Part shown: positions 60,365-64,000 of the stretch, piece after piece | How the letters are laid out: each line of letters opens with the position of its first letter | How positions within the stretch are numbered: the stretch's first letter is position 1 | DNA from: Pseudocolwellia sp049933045 | GTDB taxonomy: Bacteria; Pseudomonadota; Gammaproteobacteria; Enterobacterales; Alteromonadaceae | Direction: 5' to 3' | NCBI RefSeq assembly: GCF_049933045.1 | Contig: NZ_CP187926.1 | Location: forward strand, 930,001 to 994,000 | Length of the DNA stretch: 64,000 nucleotides | Translations under genes and position numbers: made by a program | Notes under the pieces: model-generated | The model's database searches: none | What the model saw: only the letters and a program-made list of their open reading frames with translations | What the model was told of the DNA's origin: nothing

Positions 60365-61687
60365 ATGGAAGGCGATTTTAGAAATACCCTGATAATCATA
60401 AGTGCTGTAATTATTGCAGTTATATTTATTCACGGCTTTATTACAATACGAAGAAATAAAAATCCGTATAAACTAAAAACAACGAATGAGAAAATCGAAC
60501 CACTTGAACGTGGTTTTGATGGTTCAGGCTTTGATCAAGACGGCGTGAGTAAACCGCGCGTTATAGGTGATAAATATCCTTCATCAGTTAAACCGATGAA
60601 AGAAAAATCATCTCACAAAGCACCTGTAAAGAAAGCTAATAAAGTTGATCCTAGCTTTCCGTCTTTCTTCGATTCTAAGGCGTCTGCAAATACAGAGGAT
60701 AGTGCTACAAAAATAGTTGATGACGCTAATGTTAATAACGTAGAAAATGTTGAAGAAGAGTTTCAGTATGATGTAAATGAAACTGAAAGTACGAGTGAAA
60801 ACGTTTCAGCAAATCAGCACAAATCAACAACGGCAGACATTAGCTTAACTGACTCAGGTGTTGAGCATTTAAACACTGATATTGATGATGCATCAATTGA
60901 CATTGGTGATGATATTGCCGATTTCGATTACGGCGTAACAGACGAATCTGCTGCAGAGCAAGAGCCTGTTGAAGAAGTGGTGAAAAAACCAGAGGTTATT
61001 CAAAAACCTTTATATGAAACACCTATTACTCGTCCTAAACCAGAACGAGAAAAAATCACTACAGCTGCAGTAACACCTAAAGCGAAAAACAAACCAAATA
61101 TCACGAAAAAAGAATCGGTTAAGCGTAATCAAATTGAGTTGAACTTTGGTGACCCAATTGATACAAGCGATATGCCTTCAATGTCAGCAATAGATAGCGC
61201 AAGTAAAGTTGAGAAACAGAAGAAACTTGAACCGCTTGAGCCTGAAGTATTAGTGATTTCAATTGTTATGCCTGAAGGGCAAGTTATTTCAGGTGCAGAG
61301 TTACTACCTACCTTACTTACTTTAGGTTTACGTTATGGTGATATGGATATTTTTCATCGTCATCAAGACAATGCAGGCAATGGTAAAGTAACCTTTAGTT
61401 TAGCTAATATTATGAACCCAGGCACTTTTGATTTAGATGCATTAGAAAGTTTTACGACCTGTGGTTTAACCTTCTTTATGACATTACCTAACGCAGGCGA
61501 TGCCTTTGAAGTTTTTGGTCACATGATAGGGGCAGCGAAACAAATTTCAGTAGAATTTGGTGCGCAACTTCTTGATGACAAACGTAGTGTTATGACTAAA
61601 CAAACAGAACAACATTACATTAGTAAAATTAGAGAATTTGAAAGAAAAAATCGTATAGCACTCTCTGAGATAAACTCAAGAAACTAA
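60365..61687 (+). CDS. zipA: Cell division protein ZipA
   Basis: 440 residues. One N-terminal membrane helix (LIIISAVIIAVIFIHGFITI) with a short periplasmic start, then a basic patch (RRNKNPYKLK). A long acidic, proline-containing flexible linker (about 45-280) follows. The C-terminal ZipA FtsZ-binding domain (EVLVISIVMPEGQVISGAEL to HMIGAAKQISVEFGAQLLDD) closes the protein. It tethers FtsZ to the membrane at the division site. The linker is longer than in E. coli (328 residues total there). Confidence 0.95.
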   Translation: MEGDFRNTLIIISAVIIAVIFIHGFITIRRNKNPYKLKTTNEKIEPLERGFDGSGFDQDGVSKPRVIGDKYPSSVKPMKEKSSHKAPVKKANKVDPSFPSFFDSKASANTEDSATKIVDDANVNNVENVEEEFQYDVNETESTSENVSANQHKSTTADISLTDSGVEHLNTDIDDASIDIGDDIADFDYGVTDESAAEQEPVEEVVKKPEVIQKPLYETPITRPKPEREKITTAAVTPKAKNKPNITKKESVKRNQIELNFGDPIDTSDMPSMSAIDSASKVEKQKKLEPLEPEVLVISIVMPEGQVISGAELLPTLLTLGLRYGDMDIFHRHQDNAGNGKVTFSLANIMNPGTFDLDALESFTTCGLTFFMTLPNAGDAFEVFGHMIGAAKQISVEFGAQLLDDKRSVMTKQTEQHYISKIREFERKNRIALSEINSRN

Positions 61688-61708
61688 CGCTATAAACAGT
61701 TAATTATT

Positions 61709-61780
61709 GGGCTCTATACTTTACCCTTCCAAATAATCATATATGGAACAGTAAAGTTTAATAGAGCCTTTTTTATTTTT
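61709..61780 (+). terminator. Terminator between zipA and ligA
   Basis: GGCTCTAT and ATAGAGCC, with inner ACTTTAC/GTAAAGT, pair over a loop of about 25 bases, followed by a long T run. ligA therefore probably has its own promoter or is reached by partial read-through. Confidence 0.7.
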
Positions 61781-61807
61781 TAATATTGGGTAAATCGTCG
61801 TTTTATT

Positions 61808-63868
61808 ATGCCAAATAATCAGCTAATCGTTCGCGTGAATGAACTACACACTTTAATTAACAAATATAACAATCAGTATTATGTATTAGATGAACCGAGT
61901 GTTCCTGATGCTGAATACGATAGATTAATGAAAGAGCTCATCGCGCTTGAGACCGAACATCCACAATTAAAAAAAGTTGATTCGCCTAGCCAAAAGGTAG
62001 GTGGTGCAGCGCTTAAGGTTTTTACTCAAGTTACCCATCAAATCCCTATGTTGTCTCTTGATAACGTATTTTCGCAAGATGAATGGAACGGCTTTGTAAA
62101 ACGACTAAATGATCGCTTAGGCAAAACAGATACATTAAAAATATGTGCAGAACCTAAATTAGATGGTTTAGCGGTTAGTTTACGTTACGAAAAAGGCATT
62201 CTTGTTCAAGCTGCAACACGTGGTGATGGAGCGACAGGTGAGAACATTACAGAAAATGTAAGAACCATTAAATGTATTCCACTGCGTTTAACGGGTGATG
62301 ATCACCCTGACATTATTGAAGTTCGTGGTGAAGTATTTATGCCAAAAGCTAGCTTCGAAAAACTTAACGAAATCGCAATAAAGAAAGGCGAAAAAACTTT
62401 CGCTAACCCTAGAAATGCTGCTGCAGGAAGTTTAAGACAACTCGATTCTAAAATTACCTCGCAACGTAACTTAGCTTTTTATGCATACGGCTTAGGTTTT
62501 GTGGGAGATTTTGTTGACGAGCAAGCTGTTGAAAATACGGCTTGGTTATCAAACTCTCATCATCAACGTTTATGTCAAGTTAAAGCGCTGGGTTTACCTA
62601 TGTGCCCTGAAGTTAGATTGCTTGAAAATACAGATGAATGTGAAAGTTTCTACCAAGACATTTTAAATAGCCGATCTGATTTATCTTACGAAATTGACGG
62701 GACTGTACTTAAAGTTGATGATATTTCACTTCAACAAAAATTAGGTTTTGTTGCTAAAGCTCCACGTTGGGCAATGGCATATAAATTTCCAGCTCAAGAA
62801 GAATTAACGATACTAGAAGATGTTGAATTCCAAGTCGGCCGTACAGGTGCAATAACGCCAGTAGCACGTTTAAAGCCTGTTTTTGTTGGTGGTGTAACCG
62901 TCAGTAATGCAACGTTGCATAACCAAGATGAAATAGACCGTTTAGGTATTAAGATAAACGACACGGTTATTATCAGAAGAGCAGGCGATGTTATACCTCA
63001 AATTGTGAGCATTGTAATAGACAAACGTCCAGATAACGCCAAAGAGATTCTTTTTCCGACCAGTTGCCCTGTGTGTGATTCGGCAGTGTTAAAAGCGGAA
63101 GGTGAAGCGGTATTGCGTTGCACAGGTGGCTTGTTTTGTGGCGCACAACGCAAAGAAGCCATAAAGCACTTTGCCTCAAGAAAAGCCATTGATATTGACG
63201 GTTTAGGTGATAAGTTAGTTGAACAATTGGTTGATGAAAAGCTTATCGCAACTGCTGCCGATCTATTTAGGTTGACTGAGTTAAGTGTTAGCACTCTAGA
63301 AAGAATGGGACAAAAATCAGCAGCGAATTTAATTACTGGAATGGAAAAAGCAAGACAAACAACCTTACCTAAGTTTATCTATTCGCTAGGTATTCGCGAA
63401 GTGGGAGAAACCACAGCAAATAATTTAGCACATTACTTTTTGACTTTTGATGCACTTAAAAGCGCAGATGAAGAAACTTTACAAAAAGTTCCTGATGTCG
63501 GCGTTATTGTTGCTAAAAATATCCTTCAGTTCTTCAAGCAAGAACATAATATTGAAGTGGTTTCAGACTTAACCGACTTTATGAGTTGGCCTGAAATTAA
63601 AACAGTATCTGCTGATGAACAGCCGTTATTAGATAAAACTTTTGTGTTAACAGGTACGCTTAGCCAAATGGGACGTAATGAAGCTAAAGCAGCTCTACAG
63701 TCTTTAGGTGCTAAAGTTTCAGGTAGTGTTTCTGCTAAAACGGATTATTTAGTTGCGGGTGAAAAGGCTGGTTCTAAGTTAACTAAGGCACAAGATCTTG
63801 GCGTAGAAGTATTAACAGAAGATGAACTAGTTCAACTCTTTAAAGAACATAATATTACTGATTTCTAA
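61808..63868 (+). CDS. ligA: NAD-dependent DNA ligase LigA
   Basis: 686 residues. The adenylation domain has the active-site lysine in AEPKLDGLAVSLRY. The OB fold holds VGRTGAITPVARL. A four-Cys zinc finger (CPVCDSAVL, RCTGGLFC) and helix-hairpin-helix repeats (IDIDGLGDKLVEQL, LPKFIYSLGIREVGETTAN) follow. A C-terminal BRCT domain (FVLTGTLSQMGRNEAKAAL) ends the chain. LigA seals nicks in replication and repair using NAD+. It is the last gene of the smc-zipA-ligA group. Confidence 0.97.
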   Translation: MPNNQLIVRVNELHTLINKYNNQYYVLDEPSVPDAEYDRLMKELIALETEHPQLKKVDSPSQKVGGAALKVFTQVTHQIPMLSLDNVFSQDEWNGFVKRLNDRLGKTDTLKICAEPKLDGLAVSLRYEKGILVQAATRGDGATGENITENVRTIKCIPLRLTGDDHPDIIEVRGEVFMPKASFEKLNEIAIKKGEKTFANPRNAAAGSLRQLDSKITSQRNLAFYAYGLGFVGDFVDEQAVENTAWLSNSHHQRLCQVKALGLPMCPEVRLLENTDECESFYQDILNSRSDLSYEIDGTVLKVDDISLQQKLGFVAKAPRWAMAYKFPAQEELTILEDVEFQVGRTGAITPVARLKPVFVGGVTVSNATLHNQDEIDRLGIKINDTVIIRRAGDVIPQIVSIVIDKRPDNAKEILFPTSCPVCDSAVLKAEGEAVLRCTGGLFCGAQRKEAIKHFASRKAIDIDGLGDKLVEQLVDEKLIATAADLFRLTELSVSTLERMGQKSAANLITGMEKARQTTLPKFIYSLGIREVGETTANNLAHYFLTFDALKSADEETLQKVPDVGVIVAKNILQFFKQEHNIEVVSDLTDFMSWPEIKTVSADEQPLLDKTFVLTGTLSQMGRNEAKAALQSLGAKVSGSVSAKTDYLVAGEKAGSKLTKAQDLGVEVLTEDELVQLFKEHNITDF

Positions 63869-63892
63869 ATTAATAAATTATAAATTTTGAAC

Positions 63893-63928
63893 ATAAAAAA
63901 GGCTAAAATATTATTTTAGCCTTTTTTA
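63893..63928. terminator. Terminator of ligA
   Basis: AAAAAAGGCTAAAATA and TATTTTAGCCTTTTTT (the T bases overlap the loop) form a long, nearly perfect stem that can act in both directions. Beyond it, to the window end, nothing else is seen. Confidence 0.85.
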
Positions 63929-64000
63929 ATATCTATTCGTAAAGTGTAATTAACTAAAATAAAGTATTAAAACCTCATATTCGTTAGTATTTACTCTTAA

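Noticed and set aside
1..64000. Transfer or ribosomal RNA genes.
   Set aside because: No conserved tRNA arms (such as GGTTCGAATCC) or rRNA sequence were noticed in the window. A tRNAscan run would be needed to be sure.

Overview
The window looks like a chromosomal segment of a marine gammaproteobacterium of the order Alteromonadales, most likely close to Colwelliaceae. The DNA is AT-rich. The core genes are typical of that group (smc-zipA-ligA with divergent cysZ, rnt next to motY, ppc, sodB, grxD, an MSHA-type pilin), and the cassette recombination sites resemble those of marine Alteromonadales integrons. This placement is inferred from gene content and style, not from a database search.

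Left part (1-15.9 kb). A minus-strand operon encodes a membrane-anchored class III aminotransferase and a PHP-domain/glycosyltransferase fusion. The fusion gene is cut by a 600-bp IS200-type element and runs off the left edge. It is followed by a PAS-GGDEF-EAL protein, a TrkH/KtrB relic, a large hybrid histidine kinase, a GNAT-nitrilase fusion, a type IV pilin-like protein and a small secreted PDZ protein. A decayed IS1182-type transposon (16.0-17.75 kb) abuts the next region.

Middle part (17.75-41.85 kb). This is a sedentary integron cassette array of 51 attC sites read on the minus strand. No integrase gene is found where one would be expected (41.8-42.8 kb), so within this window it is a cluster of attC sites lacking an integrase (CALIN). 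Twenty-five cassettes carry a plausible gene: ParDE toxin-antitoxin, an Imm8-like immunity protein, an HNH nuclease, a HEPN-like protein, a DUF3592 protein, a lipoprotein and many small membrane or secreted proteins. Twenty-six cassettes carry no gene. Nineteen of these share one ~205-nt body (type I), four share another (type II) and two share a third (type III). Type I and type II bodies contain short hairpins in which both arms change together between copies, which suggests selection on RNA or single-stranded DNA structure. Two identical IS110-family elements sit at the same position inside two attC sites.

Right part (42.8-64 kb). Core genes follow: a DUF2254 membrane protein, ppc with an SbtA-like bicarbonate transporter and a divergent LysR regulator, sodB, grxD, a 2-Cys peroxiredoxin, rnt, motY, an M1 aminopeptidase, a small secreted protein, cysZ, smc, zipA and ligA. 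Rho-independent terminators separate most units. Two palindromic MITE-like repeats lie near grxD and rnt.

The most noteworthy candidate for something undescribed is the amplified set of gene-less, structurally conserved cassettes (types I-III) filling about half of the array's cassette positions.
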